This document shows positions 10,836 through 18,364 of a stretch of 33,994 nucleotides of DNA, in pieces. Under the pieces are notes generated by a model. The model worked only from the letters and a program-made list of their open reading frames with translations. It did not search any database and was not told the origin of the DNA. The stretch covers positions 1 to 33,994 of the forward strand of contig JAJFUS010000018.1 of assembly GCA_021372295.1 (NCBI GenBank), written 5' to 3'. The stretch is from a bacterium (GTDB lineage Bacteria > Armatimonadota > UBA5829). A program made the position numbers and the translations under genes. How positions within the stretch are numbered: the stretch's first letter is position 1; each line of letters begins with the position of its first letter.

Positions 10836-10864
10836 TTGACAAATATCGGGTTCTGGGGTACCAT
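10836..10864 (+). promoter_or_regulatory. Sigma-70 promoter of the RCC1-repeat gene
   Basis: TTGACA (10836-10841) is followed after 17 bases by TACCAT (10859-10864). The -35 box is perfect and the -10 box matches at four of six positions. It leaves a leader of about 60 bases. Confidence 0.6.
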
Positions 10865-10933
10865 ACAAGCGTGCTGGCAGCACTTACTTGCTTTTTTCGT
10901 GTATCAGTCGAAAAATGATCTGGGAGTATGCAA

Positions 10934-12244
10934 ATGTTAAATCGTATGCTAGCCACAAAGTTTGTCTTGTTTCTACTTCTCCTTACTACATCTTCTGTTT
11001 TTGCCGCAAACATCATCGACGTGGAGGCTGGAGATTATCATAGTGTTGCACTTAATAGTGACGGCACTGTCTGGGCTTGGGGAGCAGGCAATCTTGGCAA
11101 TGGCACTACTTCTTCAAGTTCGATTCCTGTCCAGGTGACCGGGCTTACGGACGTTGTATCTGTATCTGTATCTGTCGAAGCCGGTCACTCTTTGGCTGTC
11201 AAGAGCGATGGCAGTGTCTGGGCTTGGGGGCGCAATGATTGCGGCCAGCTTGGCGATGAAACAACAACCGATAAAACAACTCCCGTGAAAGTGACCATGC
11301 TTACTGATGTTGTATCCGTAGCCTGTGGAGGGCTTCACTCTCTGGCTGTCAAGAGTGATGGCACTGTCTGGGCATGGGGATACAATAGTAGCGGCCAGCT
11401 TGGCGATGGAACAAAAACAACTAGAAAATCGCCCGTTCAAGTGACTGGGTTAACAGATATAGTTGCAGTCGATGGTGATAATGGTCATTCAATGGCCCTT
11501 AGAAATGATGGTGTCGTATTTGTCTGGGGGACTATTCTCAGTATGGACCATATTACTACGCCATCAGCCGTTGTAGCGCCGGGATCAAAGAACGTCTCTG
11601 ATTCCAGAAAAGCCGGATCAGGCAATAAGCTGGTGCTTTCTCCGGTTGTGGTAACCGCGAAGTTCCCGGACTGTATTTATGTCGAAGATGAGAACCGGAC
11701 TAGTGGCATTAAAGTCATGCCTGTGCCTGTCAATGCAAATCCGAGCGATATTATAAGCGTAATAGCGGAGGTCGGGACATCGGATGGAGAGAAGACTCTT
11801 TCGCTTGTAGAAACCGCAGATGTGCTCGGTTCAATGTCCATTGCTCCGCTGGCAATGAATAATGCGTCACTGGGCGGTGGAGATTTCTGCTTCAATGCAG
11901 CAACCGGATCAGGACAAGAAGGAGTATTCGGCTGGGCTTGGGTTAAGGGTTCGGACGGCAAATATGTGAAAATGTGGCAGAAGTCTTCCGGCCTGAATAA
12001 CATCGGCCTCCTGGTAACAACGTGGGGCAAAGTCATCGAGATCGAAGATGCCGTACTGCCGACATGGTTTAGGGTTAGTGATGGCTCGGATAACAGCGTG
12101 ATCGTTACAATTCCCAGCGCCGTGAGCGCGCCTGCCATTGGTGACTTCGTAAGTGTTACAGGTGTCAGTTCCTGCAAACCGCAGGGTTCCGATCTGATTC
12201 GGCTTCTCAAGGTAAGACAGCAGTCGGATATTGTTATGGACTGA
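10934..12244 (+). CDS. Secreted RCC1-repeat protein with C-terminal OB-like double module
   Basis: An N-terminal signal peptide (MLATKFVLFLLLLTTSSVFA, cleavage near ANI) is followed by three full RCC1-type repeats and a fourth, broken one (to about residue 205). Each has the pattern AGxxHSLAVKSDGTVWAWGxNxxGQLGDGT. RCC1 repeats normally form a seven-bladed propeller, so this set is short. After a Ser/Lys-rich linker comes a module of about 200 residues with IYVEDENRTSGIKV, GLLVTTWGKVIEIE, WFRVSDGSDNSVIVTIP and GDFVSVTG. It looks like a pair of OB-like barrels, and a related module ends the convergent beta-helix protein. I use ATG 10934 (GGGAG seven bases upstream); 10928 is too close to that site. 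No enzymatic residues are recognised; a surface or binding role is inferred. Confidence 0.8.
   Translation: MLNRMLATKFVLFLLLLTTSSVFAANIIDVEAGDYHSVALNSDGTVWAWGAGNLGNGTTSSSSIPVQVTGLTDVVSVSVSVEAGHSLAVKSDGSVWAWGRNDCGQLGDETTTDKTTPVKVTMLTDVVSVACGGLHSLAVKSDGTVWAWGYNSSGQLGDGTKTTRKSPVQVTGLTDIVAVDGDNGHSMALRNDGVVFVWGTILSMDHITTPSAVVAPGSKNVSDSRKAGSGNKLVLSPVVVTAKFPDCIYVEDENRTSGIKVMPVPVNANPSDIISVIAEVGTSDGEKTLSLVETADVLGSMSIAPLAMNNASLGGGDFCFNAATGSGQEGVFGWAWVKGSDGKYVKMWQKSSGLNNIGLLVTTWGKVIEIEDAVLPTWFRVSDGSDNSVIVTIPSAVSAPAIGDFVSVTGVSSCKPQGSDLIRLLKVRQQSDIVMD
11030..11545 (+). repeat. Tandem RCC1-coding repeats, about 150 bases per unit
   Basis: Three and a half units share stretches such as GATGGCACTGTCTGGGC and GGCCAGCTTGGCGATG. 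Within the second unit the hexamer TCTGTA/TCTGTC occurs three times in a row (about 11148-11167), adding a Val-Ser-Val-Ser run that the other units lack. Such arrays can change copy number by slippage or recombination, and can also be collapsed by assembly. Confidence 0.7.
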
Positions 12245-12259
12245 TTGTCCTGACTTAAG

Positions 12260-12336
12260 TTTTCGGACATTGTGAAGATGCTGGCAGAAATTATCTGTTC
12301 AGCATCTTTTTTTGCTGTACGTTTACCGTCCGAAAA
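12260..12336. repeat. Outer inverted repeat around the terminator
   Basis: TTTTCGGAC (12260-12268) and GTCCGAAAA (12328-12336) are perfect inverted copies that flank the terminator hairpin. They lie in the gap between two convergent genes, so the whole could fold as a long bipartite stem and stop transcription from both sides. Confidence 0.5.
12275..12313 (+). terminator. Intrinsic terminator of the RCC1-repeat gene
   Basis: AAGATGCTG (12275-12283) pairs with CAGCATCTT (12300-12308) around a 16-base loop and ends in a run of seven T. It is 30 bases after the stop codon. Confidence 0.85.
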
Positions 12337-12358
12337 CGTCTGCATCGGAGTGTGGACT

Positions 12359-13879
12359 TCATCTGACGAGATCGACCGCAATTCCTTGAAAACTCCCGCC
12401 TCCGATATACCCACCAGTTACGGCGACGTATCTTCCCGTTTCGACTTGACCGCCTGTCCAAAGCACAAAGACCTCGTCGCTGCCGTCCCGGATGGTAAAT
12501 CCTTCCGACGATGCGCTCACCACCTCGCCCCACGTCCTCACGCGAGCGCCGACAATGCTTTTAAGCCAAGATACGCGCGCGCCGTACGGCTGCAGGCTGT
12601 GCGTCGCGCCTGTGAGGATTGTCCAGGAAGACGGCAGTATAGTTGGTTTGCCGTCCGAGTCGGTTGCAATTGTGCCGGTGATGCTTGACAGCACATCACC
12701 AGGGCTGCATCCCGGTATTCCGACGATGGCGATAGTCGCGGAGCGGTCGGTTTCCTCGATCCAGGCGGTGTCGCCGCCTGCGCAGCTTACCACTTTGCCC
12801 GAAAGGCGCATACTCGATCCCGTCGGAAGCGTTTTGGCTGTGCCTACCGTTGATATAGAATATGTCGAATCCAGCGGATATGCGCCTATTCCATTGCAGA
12901 GCGAATCGGTTCGCAGGCAAAATTCGTCTCGGTCGGCCAATAAGAACAGAGGGTCGGAATATATGCAGCCTGAATCGACGGATGTCGCGCCGATTATGCC
13001 GCCCCAGTTGCCGTTGTCGTTGGAGTAAAAGTCGCAGGAATTGAACGAAACAGTTGAGCTTTCTCCACTGCCGAAGACACCGCCCGTATCTGGAGCGGAG
13101 TTAGATGCAATGACGCAGTGGTCGAACACAACGGGACACTTATACGTATAAGCCGCGCCGCCATTTGCGCCAGCGGAGTTGAACGCGAATGTACAATTGA
13201 TCATATCGGCTTCCGAGTGGAACGGGCAGTACAGCCCACCGCCGCTTATGGACGCTTCATTGCGGGCGATCAGGCAGCGCGTGTGCACCGGATAGGCGTG
13301 ATACTCCACCACGAGCCCGCCTCCGTTTGGAGCAGAGCAGCGCGTGATCGTGCAGTCAGTCATTTCACCTTGAGAATACGTATCGTGATAAACTCCGCCG
13401 CCAAGCGACGATGCTTCGCAGTCCTCTATGCGACAGTTTTGTATTTTCACGTTGGCGTTTGTGCAGCAGCGGATTCCTCCGCCTTCGTTTGCGAGGCCGT
13501 TTCTTATAGTCAGACCATTGATAGTGACCCACGCGCCTGTCTGCACGTCGATGGCTCGACCTTCGCGCTTGGCGTCAATTATCGTGGGAAATGCGCCGGC
13601 CACACGCTGGTCGAGTGATGTTTCGTGGCCCAGGAATCCGCCGTATATGTTTTGATATGTCGCAAGCGTGATGCGCTCTGAGTAAACACCCTCGCGCACC
13701 CATATTGTGCCGCCGGAGCTTATCGAATCGAGCGCGGCGTTAATGGTGAGGTACGCTTTTGTCCAGGACGAACCATCATGCACAGCCCCCGAAGCGCGCG
13801 AGTCTACATACACCACCGCCGAAAGCGCCGGATTGGCGGCAAGGATCGAGATAAGAGTGAGAAACAGTCTGAGAGTCAT
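12359..13879 (-). CDS. Secreted right-handed beta-helix protein with C-terminal OB-like module
   Basis: A signal peptide (MTLRLFLTLISILAANPALSA) precedes a VVYVDSRASGA...GSSWTKAYLTINAAL region typical of the start of parallel beta-helix proteins. Coils with GGGI/GGGVYH/GGGLVVEY/GGGLYC and CTITRCSAPNGG then run to about residue 300; such folds often bind or cleave polysaccharides. Many cysteines repeat along the coils. From about 345 to the end comes a module with WIEETDRSATIAIVG, GARVRTWGEVVSAS, GFTIRDGSDEVFVLW and GRYVAVTGGYIGGG, related to the C-terminus of the RCC1 protein. No catalytic residues can be assigned. GAGG lies five bases before the ATG. Convergent with the RCC1 gene. Confidence 0.8.
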   Translation of the reverse strand: MTLRLFLTLISILAANPALSAVVYVDSRASGAVHDGSSWTKAYLTINAALDSISSGGTIWVREGVYSERITLATYQNIYGGFLGHETSLDQRVAGAFPTIIDAKREGRAIDVQTGAWVTINGLTIRNGLANEGGGIRCCTNANVKIQNCRIEDCEASSLGGGVYHDTYSQGEMTDCTITRCSAPNGGGLVVEYHAYPVHTRCLIARNEASISGGGLYCPFHSEADMINCTFAFNSAGANGGAAYTYKCPVVFDHCVIASNSAPDTGGVFGSGESSTVSFNSCDFYSNDNGNWGGIIGATSVDSGCIYSDPLFLLADRDEFCLRTDSLCNGIGAYPLDSTYSISTVGTAKTLPTGSSMRLSGKVVSCAGGDTAWIEETDRSATIAIVGIPGCSPGDVLSSITGTIATDSDGKPTILPSSWTILTGATHSLQPYGARVSWLKSIVGARVRTWGEVVSASSEGFTIRDGSDEVFVLWTGGQVETGRYVAVTGGYIGGGSFQGIAVDLVR

Positions 13880-14001
13880 ATTTGCCTCGCATGTTTTTCA
13901 TAATAATGCCCGGCCGCTACGTCTACAAAACGTGTGATGCTCGTTTTTGATGGAGCGGGAAAGGGTAAAGATATGCAACAGCAATATATGGAGGTCAAAA
14001 T

Positions 14002-14307
14002 ATGGCGCACGCGGCAACTGTTGTGAAGCAACGATTCAGTGAGACGGCACACAGGGCCAGAGAGAAGGCGGACAAGGCGGCGGAGAAGATAATGGAGCAA
14101 CGGCGCATTGTCGATTCCGCGATGTCTGTGCCTGAAAAAATATCGCCGAGGGTGTTCTTCGGGTTGAGCCTTGGCTCGATAATACTTTCTTTGGGGCTGT
14201 TTGCTGCCAAAAGAAAAGACGACGCGGTTTTTGTCGGGCACTGGGCGCCGACCTTTCTTTTGTTGGGTTTATTCTCAAGGTTGGTAAGCTCAAAACAAAA
14301 ATACTGA
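14002..14307 (+). CDS. Small membrane protein with amphipathic N-terminus, unknown function
   Basis: The 101-residue product begins with a charged, probably helical region (residues 1-38, with ETAHRAREKADKAAEKIMEQRR). Two hydrophobic segments follow, about 51-68 (VFFGLSLGSIILSLGLFA) and 79-95 (GHWAPTFLLLGLFSRLV), separated by AKRKDDAVF. It has a GGAGG ribosome binding site five bases before ATG and a terminator after it, so it is a real monocistronic gene. I do not recognise the family. It most likely sits in the inner membrane with the charged helix in the cytoplasm. Confidence 0.7.
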   Translation: MAHAATVVKQRFSETAHRAREKADKAAEKIMEQRRIVDSAMSVPEKISPRVFFGLSLGSIILSLGLFAAKRKDDAVFVGHWAPTFLLLGLFSRLVSSKQKY

Positions 14308-14385
14308 AAACAGGCGAACATATTGCCCCGATTCTGCGTCTACATTACATGATAGTGTTTGACTCTCCTTTCTCCTTTCTTCATG

Positions 14386-14416
14386 CAGCAGCTCGTGAAA
14401 GCGGGCTGCTGTTTTT
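14386..14416 (+). terminator. Intrinsic terminator after the 101-residue membrane protein gene
   Basis: CAGCAGC (14386-14392) pairs with GCTGCTG (14405-14411) around a 12-base loop, followed by TTTTT. Confidence 0.8.
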
Positions 14417-14459
14417 CATTGTTTGACTTCATCGCGCCAGCGGATACATTCGTAATGTT

Positions 14460-14873
14460 ATGAAGATTTGCCCCCAAGCGAACATATCGGGCGAGATTGT
14501 GGTCAGATCCGAACCTTTCGGTATGAGAATGGCCCGAAAAAAGATCGTATCGGTGGCCGGTGAAATGAACTTCGATCCGGACGCGACGAACGACATTCTA
14601 CTGGCCGTCGGAGAGGCGGTCGCTAATGCCTGCGTGCATGGTTCGTCCGAACCCGGCATCAGCCTGATATACCTCGGCTGGCACTGCCGGGATGACACGC
14701 TCACTGTGATAGTGAAAGACGATGGATGCCCCAGCATGCCGCTTTCCGGCTGGCGCGTAAAGACACTCGGACAGGGCATGCGGATCATGCAAAGCGTTAT
14801 GGATTCGGTGGAGATTATATTCGATCGCGGCGCGACTGTAATCCTCAAAAAACAAAAGTTGCCGGGCTTATAA
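14460..14873 (+). CDS. RsbW-like anti-sigma serine kinase / HATPase_c_2 protein
   Basis: The 137-residue product is a single GHKL ATPase domain of the RsbW/SpoIIAB type. The N box EAVANACVHG is at 52-61 (Glu52, Asn56), the G1 box VKDDGCP at 86-91, and the G2 box LGQGMRIM at 103-110. Such proteins bind a sigma factor or regulator and phosphorylate a STAS antagonist. No partner is adjacent; a STAS protein is encoded 16 kb away at 31282-31659, and a pairing with it is only a guess. No ribosome binding site precedes ATG 14460, and a second in-frame ATG at 14523 would cut into the domain, so I keep the first. It lies 65 bases upstream of the phosphohexomutase gene on the same strand. Confidence 0.85.
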   Translation: MKICPQANISGEIVVRSEPFGMRMARKKIVSVAGEMNFDPDATNDILLAVGEAVANACVHGSSEPGISLIYLGWHCRDDTLTVIVKDDGCPSMPLSGWRVKTLGQGMRIMQSVMDSVEIIFDRGATVILKKQKLPGL

Positions 14874-14902
14874 TTAACGGCCTTCAGCGAACGCCCCCAA
14901 CA

Positions 14903-14911
14903 TGGTATAAT
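14903..14911 (+). promoter_or_regulatory. Extended -10 promoter of the phosphohexomutase gene
   Basis: TGGTATAAT is a perfect -10 box with a TGn extension; no good -35 box is seen. It lies 28 bases before the start codon. The same nonamer forms the cysK promoter. Confidence 0.6.
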
Positions 14912-14938
14912 CACTTGGTTTTTGCAGGAGGTCGGGAT

Positions 14939-16303
14939 ATGACAATTGGATATAAGGATATAAAGAAAGGCATTTTCAAGGCTTACGACATCAGAGGTCT
15001 TTACCCGCAGGAGATTAACGACGAGGATGCATATCGCATAGCGCGGGCGTTTGTATCGGCGTTGAAGTGTAAGAGGGTCGTTATCGGCCATGACATGCGC
15101 GAGTCCGCCGAGACGTTCGAGGCGGCGACCATCAGAGGCCTTATAGACCAGGGCGCGGACGTCGTGCCGGTGGGTCTTACATCCACTCCAATGTATTATT
15201 TCGCGGTCAATTATTTGAACGCGGACGCCGGAGTTATGTGCACGGCGTCGCACAACCCAGCGGAATACAACGGTTACAAGATGACCGGCGCCGGAGCTGT
15301 GCCCAGCATCGCCCTCGTCTCGAATGAAGACCTTTGGAAAGCGGCATGCGAGGGCAATTTCGAGGAACCGCAGAAAAAGGGTACTCTTAACCCAGTGCAA
15401 AACGTTCTCGACGAGTATTGCGAGGCCGTTTTAAGCAATACGGGTCTTCGCAGTTTCGGTAATTTGAAGCTGGTGATCGACTGCGCCAACGGCATGGGCG
15501 GCTATATACTTCCCAAGATTATGGAGAAAGTCGGCAACGACCCCGTGCGGCTCTACTGGCGGCTGGACGGCAGCTTCCCCAACCATGAGGCGAACCCCCT
15601 GAAGACCGAGACGCTTCTGGCTTTAAGGGATCGGGTTGTGGACGAGCAAGCCGACCTGGGTATAGCCTTTGACGGCGACGGCGACCGCGTGGCGTTCGTG
15701 GATGAAAGGGGTCAAATTATCCCTGGAGACTTCGTAACGGCCATGATCGCTCGCGAAATGCTCAAAAAGAGTCCGGGAGCGAATATTCTCTACGATTTGC
15801 GGTCGAGCTGGGTTGTCCCTGAAGAGATCGAGAAAGCAGGCGGTAAGGCCACCGAATGCAGGGTGGGGCACGGTCTCATCAAAAAGCAGATGCGCACCGA
15901 GGGCGGATATTTCGCCGGAGAGCTTTCGAGCCATTATTACTTCAGCGATTTTTACACCACCGATAATGGCGACCTGGCAATGCTCAATATGCTCAAGCTG
16001 CTGCTCGACGAGGACAAGCCTATGTCTGAGATCATCGCGCCGCTCAGAAAGTATTACCACAGCGGTGAGATCAACTCTGAGGTTAAAGACATCCCGGCGG
16101 TGCTTGCGCGTTTGAAGGAGAAGTATGGCTCCTGCGCGAAGCGCATCACCGAGATCGATGGCTACAAGGCCGAGTTCGACCAGTGGTGGTTCAATGTGCG
16201 CGCGTCCAACACCGAGCCTCTCATCAGGCTCAACCTTGAGGCCAAAACCAGAGAGCTGATGGATGAAAAAGTCGCCGAGCTGCTTGCGGAGATCAGGGGC
16301 TGA
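14939..16303 (+). CDS. manB: Phosphomannomutase/phosphoglucomutase
   Basis: The enzyme moves phosphate between C1 and C6 of mannose or glucose, supplying sugar nucleotides for exopolysaccharide or glycan synthesis. The phosphoserine is S104 in TASHNPAEYNGYK, the metal loop is DGDGDR (245-250), the sugar-binding loop is GELSSHYYFSDFY, and the C-terminal phosphate-binding loop is VRASNTEPLIRL. At 454 residues it matches the ManB/AlgC family; substrate preference cannot be read from the sequence. The frame is open to 14726, but ATG 14939 follows GGAGG at good spacing and gives the usual short N-terminus (IFKAYDIRGLYP). Confidence 0.92.
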   Translation: MTIGYKDIKKGIFKAYDIRGLYPQEINDEDAYRIARAFVSALKCKRVVIGHDMRESAETFEAATIRGLIDQGADVVPVGLTSTPMYYFAVNYLNADAGVMCTASHNPAEYNGYKMTGAGAVPSIALVSNEDLWKAACEGNFEEPQKKGTLNPVQNVLDEYCEAVLSNTGLRSFGNLKLVIDCANGMGGYILPKIMEKVGNDPVRLYWRLDGSFPNHEANPLKTETLLALRDRVVDEQADLGIAFDGDGDRVAFVDERGQIIPGDFVTAMIAREMLKKSPGANILYDLRSSWVVPEEIEKAGGKATECRVGHGLIKKQMRTEGGYFAGELSSHYYFSDFYTTDNGDLAMLNMLKLLLDEDKPMSEIIAPLRKYYHSGEINSEVKDIPAVLARLKEKYGSCAKRITEIDGYKAEFDQWWFNVRASNTEPLIRLNLEAKTRELMDEKVAELLAEIRG

Positions 16304-16497
16304 TTTATTTGGGGCTCTGCCCCAATCCCCGCCAAGGACTCTGCCCTTGGAACCCGTAAGGAAACCAGGTTTCCTTGACCTTCTGACTCAGAGTTGAATG
16401 ATCCATTAATGGATCTTCAACTCTGCACTAGGGGTCTGGAGCCTGCGGCCCCTGCTGGGAGTTTGAGGGTGAACCCCTCATTATCAGGATCACAGAA
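16304..16497. repeat. Palindrome-dense intergenic element
   Basis: At least five hairpins follow one another in 170 bases: TTGGGGC/GCCCCAA (16309-16325), CCAAGG/CCTTGG (16332-16350), AAGGAAAC/GTTTCCTT (16358-16376), a 17-base-pair stem with one bulge at 16389-16425 (arms CAGAGTTGAA + GATCCAT), and GAGGG/CCCTC (16465-16479). No T-tract or start codon is associated with them. Parts recur, degraded, at 3667-3758 and 10699-10718. This looks like a REP-type or miniature mobile intergenic element, and it would also act as an mRNA 3'-end stabiliser or terminator for the upstream gene. Confidence 0.65.
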
Positions 16498-17292
16498 ATG
16501 GAAAACAAAAAAGTTACAGCTCCCGGGCTTGCCGGGATGAAGTCTTGCGGAGAAAAAATATCGGTTTTGACTGCGTATGATTACCCCATGGGTCGAATTG
16601 TCGACGACGCAGGAATCGACATCGCACTGGTCGGCGACAGTGTCGGCAGGGTGGTTTTGGGCTATGACAGCGAGCTTAAAGTTACTATGGAGGACATGAT
16701 AAGCCACTCGGCTGCTGTTTCGCGTGGAGTGCGCAGGGCGCTTCTGGTCTGCGACATGCCGTTCTTGTCATACCAGATCAGTGAAGATGACGCCGTAAGG
16801 AACGCAGGTCGGCTTGTCCAGGAGGGCAACGCGGAAGTTGTCAAACTCGAGGGTGGGGAATACGTGGCCAACACGATCCACCGGATAGTTTCCGCAGGTA
16901 TCCCGGTGATCGGACACCTCGGGCTGACCCCGCAGTCAGTGCACCAACTGGGCGGGTTCAGGAAAGTCGGCAAAGACCCAGAGGGCGCGGACAAAATCAA
17001 GAAAGACGCTTTGATTCTGCAGGACGCCGGCGCGTCGGGGATTGTTCTGGAAGCTATTCCGGCGGCGCTTGCAAAGGAAGTGACCGATAGCCTTTCGATC
17101 CCCACAATAGGCATTGGGTCCGGCCCTGACTGCGACGGCCAGGTAATCGTCACTCACGACTTGCTGGGACTCTTCGACAAGTTCAAGCCGTCGTTTGTGA
17201 AGCAATACGCCGACGTCTGGCAAGTTATGCTGAAGGCATTTGAGAACTACAGCCGCGATGTGAAGGACGGAGCGTTTCCAGAACGAAAATAG
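16498..17292 (+). CDS. panB: 3-methyl-2-oxobutanoate hydroxymethyltransferase (ketopantoate)
   Basis: The enzyme adds a hydroxymethyl group from methylene-tetrahydrofolate to alpha-ketoisovalerate, the first committed step of pantothenate and CoA synthesis. Conserved stretches are VLTAYDYPMGRIVDDAG, the metal-binding VGDSVGRVVLG, DMPFLSYQ, VIGHLGLTPQSVHQLGGF, LEAIPAALA and IGIGSGPDCDGQVIVTHDLLG. Length, 264 residues, is normal. The ribosome binding site is weak (AGGA, ten bases upstream). No panC or panD is visible nearby. The gene directly follows the palindrome array. Confidence 0.95.
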   Translation: MENKKVTAPGLAGMKSCGEKISVLTAYDYPMGRIVDDAGIDIALVGDSVGRVVLGYDSELKVTMEDMISHSAAVSRGVRRALLVCDMPFLSYQISEDDAVRNAGRLVQEGNAEVVKLEGGEYVANTIHRIVSAGIPVIGHLGLTPQSVHQLGGFRKVGKDPEGADKIKKDALILQDAGASGIVLEAIPAALAKEVTDSLSIPTIGIGSGPDCDGQVIVTHDLLGLFDKFKPSFVKQYADVWQVMLKAFENYSRDVKDGAFPERK

Positions 17293-17293
17293 C

Positions 17294-18364
17294 CTATTGT
17301 GATTGAAGCGTAAACTGCCACGGCTTGCCGCCGGTGCCCGCTGTGCCGCCGAGAAAGTCTCCATTGGCGTCGGCCGCCAGGACTTCAACCTCATAGATTG
17401 TGCCCGGTTTGAGTTTGTCTGCGGCAATTTGCGCTTTTGTTTCCTTGGAAGTGATTGTGACGAGATGTTCGTCGTCGCCCTTCTTGTTGATCGAGATTTC
17501 GTATGACGATGCGCTGTCGCATTTCGTCCATTCGAGAGTGATCAGGCCATTTACCGATTTAACCTTGTCGCCGGGCTTGGGATTCTTTGGGCTGAGAATC
17601 CTGCCCAACGCTATAGGTTTCAGGCTAGAGACTTCGCCATCGCTTAAGGCTGAAAACTCGGACGCGCGGTTGAAATAAGCAGGGTTGTCACCCGTATAGA
17701 CATACGCGGCAAACTCACCTGAAGGTAAGTTGGTGATTGCATAGCTGCCGTCGGCGTCTGTGGTGTCGACCGCGCCCGTGATTACGTTGAATTTCTTGTC
17801 TACTGCGCGCACTGTGATTCCCGCGATGCCTTTGTTCGCGTAAACGACCTTGCCTTGCAGAGTATTTGCGTCGGCAGAGGATACGCAGGCGGCGTTGGTT
17901 GTGATCGACGCCACTGGTTTGTAAGCTATTTCGCAGCTAAACCCGAGCGCCTTTGCCACGAAGGACAGCGGTACCATCAATCTGCCGCCGCGCACGTATG
18001 TGTCTACGGGCAATTTCACCGCGAGCGAGTTGACTTTGGCGAGCCCTTCGCCCTTTCTGAACGACAGCGTGACCCCGTCGCCTTTGAATATCACTTCGCC
18101 GGACTCGCCGGACGCGGTCTTGCCCCATCCCAGGGTTTCGAGGTCTCTCAGCCAAACCATCACCTGTTGGCCGCGCAGGAATTGCAGTGAATCTGCTTCA
18201 ACCACCTTGCCGTCGATTATCAGCATCACGGGCGACGGCGTGTCGGAAACCGGGCTGACAGTGACGGACGCGCGACCCTGCGCCCATGCTCCTGAGCAAG
18301 AGGCCGCGTATATCATTGTGGCCAGGGCGGTGAGAATTGATATACTCGTTTGTCTATTATTCAT
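17294..18364 (-). CDS. Secreted protein with copper-amine-oxidase-N-like, carboxypeptidase-regulatory-like and FN3-like domains
   Basis: After a signal peptide (to about residue 29, AWA/QG), residues 45-155 resemble the copper amine oxidase N-terminal domain found in many Firmicutes and Armatimonadota envelope proteins: VMLIIDGKVVEAD, then GGRLMVPLSFVAKALGF. Residues about 170-245 look like a carboxypeptidase-regulatory beta-sandwich (LQGKVVYANKGIAGITVRAVDK...YAITNLPSGEFAAYVYTG), and 265-350 like a fibronectin type III domain (ITLEWTKCDSASSYEISI...LKPGTIYEVEVLAAD). No oxidase active site is present. The frame is open to 18460, but ATG 18364 begins the signal peptide and overlaps the anti-sigma gene by eight bases. 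It is the third gene of the ECF sigma operon and probably an envelope target or sensor of it. Confidence 0.82.
   Translation of the reverse strand: MNNRQTSISILTALATMIYAASCSGAWAQGRASVTVSPVSDTPSPVMLIIDGKVVEADSLQFLRGQQVMVWLRDLETLGWGKTASGESGEVIFKGDGVTLSFRKGEGLAKVNSLAVKLPVDTYVRGGRLMVPLSFVAKALGFSCEIAYKPVASITTNAACVSSADANTLQGKVVYANKGIAGITVRAVDKKFNVITGAVDTTDADGSYAITNLPSGEFAAYVYTGDNPAYFNRASEFSALSDGEVSSLKPIALGRILSPKNPKPGDKVKSVNGLITLEWTKCDSASSYEISINKKGDDEHLVTITSKETKAQIAADKLKPGTIYEVEVLAADANGDFLGGTAGTGGKPWQFTLQSQ

Noticed and set aside
11030..11545. CRISPR-like repeats
   Set aside because: The repeats are about 150 bases, imperfect and in frame inside a protein gene; they encode RCC1 units.
14429..15400. 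323-codon open frame on the minus strand
   Set aside because: It is antisense to the RsbW-like gene and the start of the phosphohexomutase gene and has no family features.
17294..18364. Functional copper amine oxidase
   Set aside because: Only the small N-terminal-type domain is present; the catalytic domain with its topaquinone tyrosine is absent.
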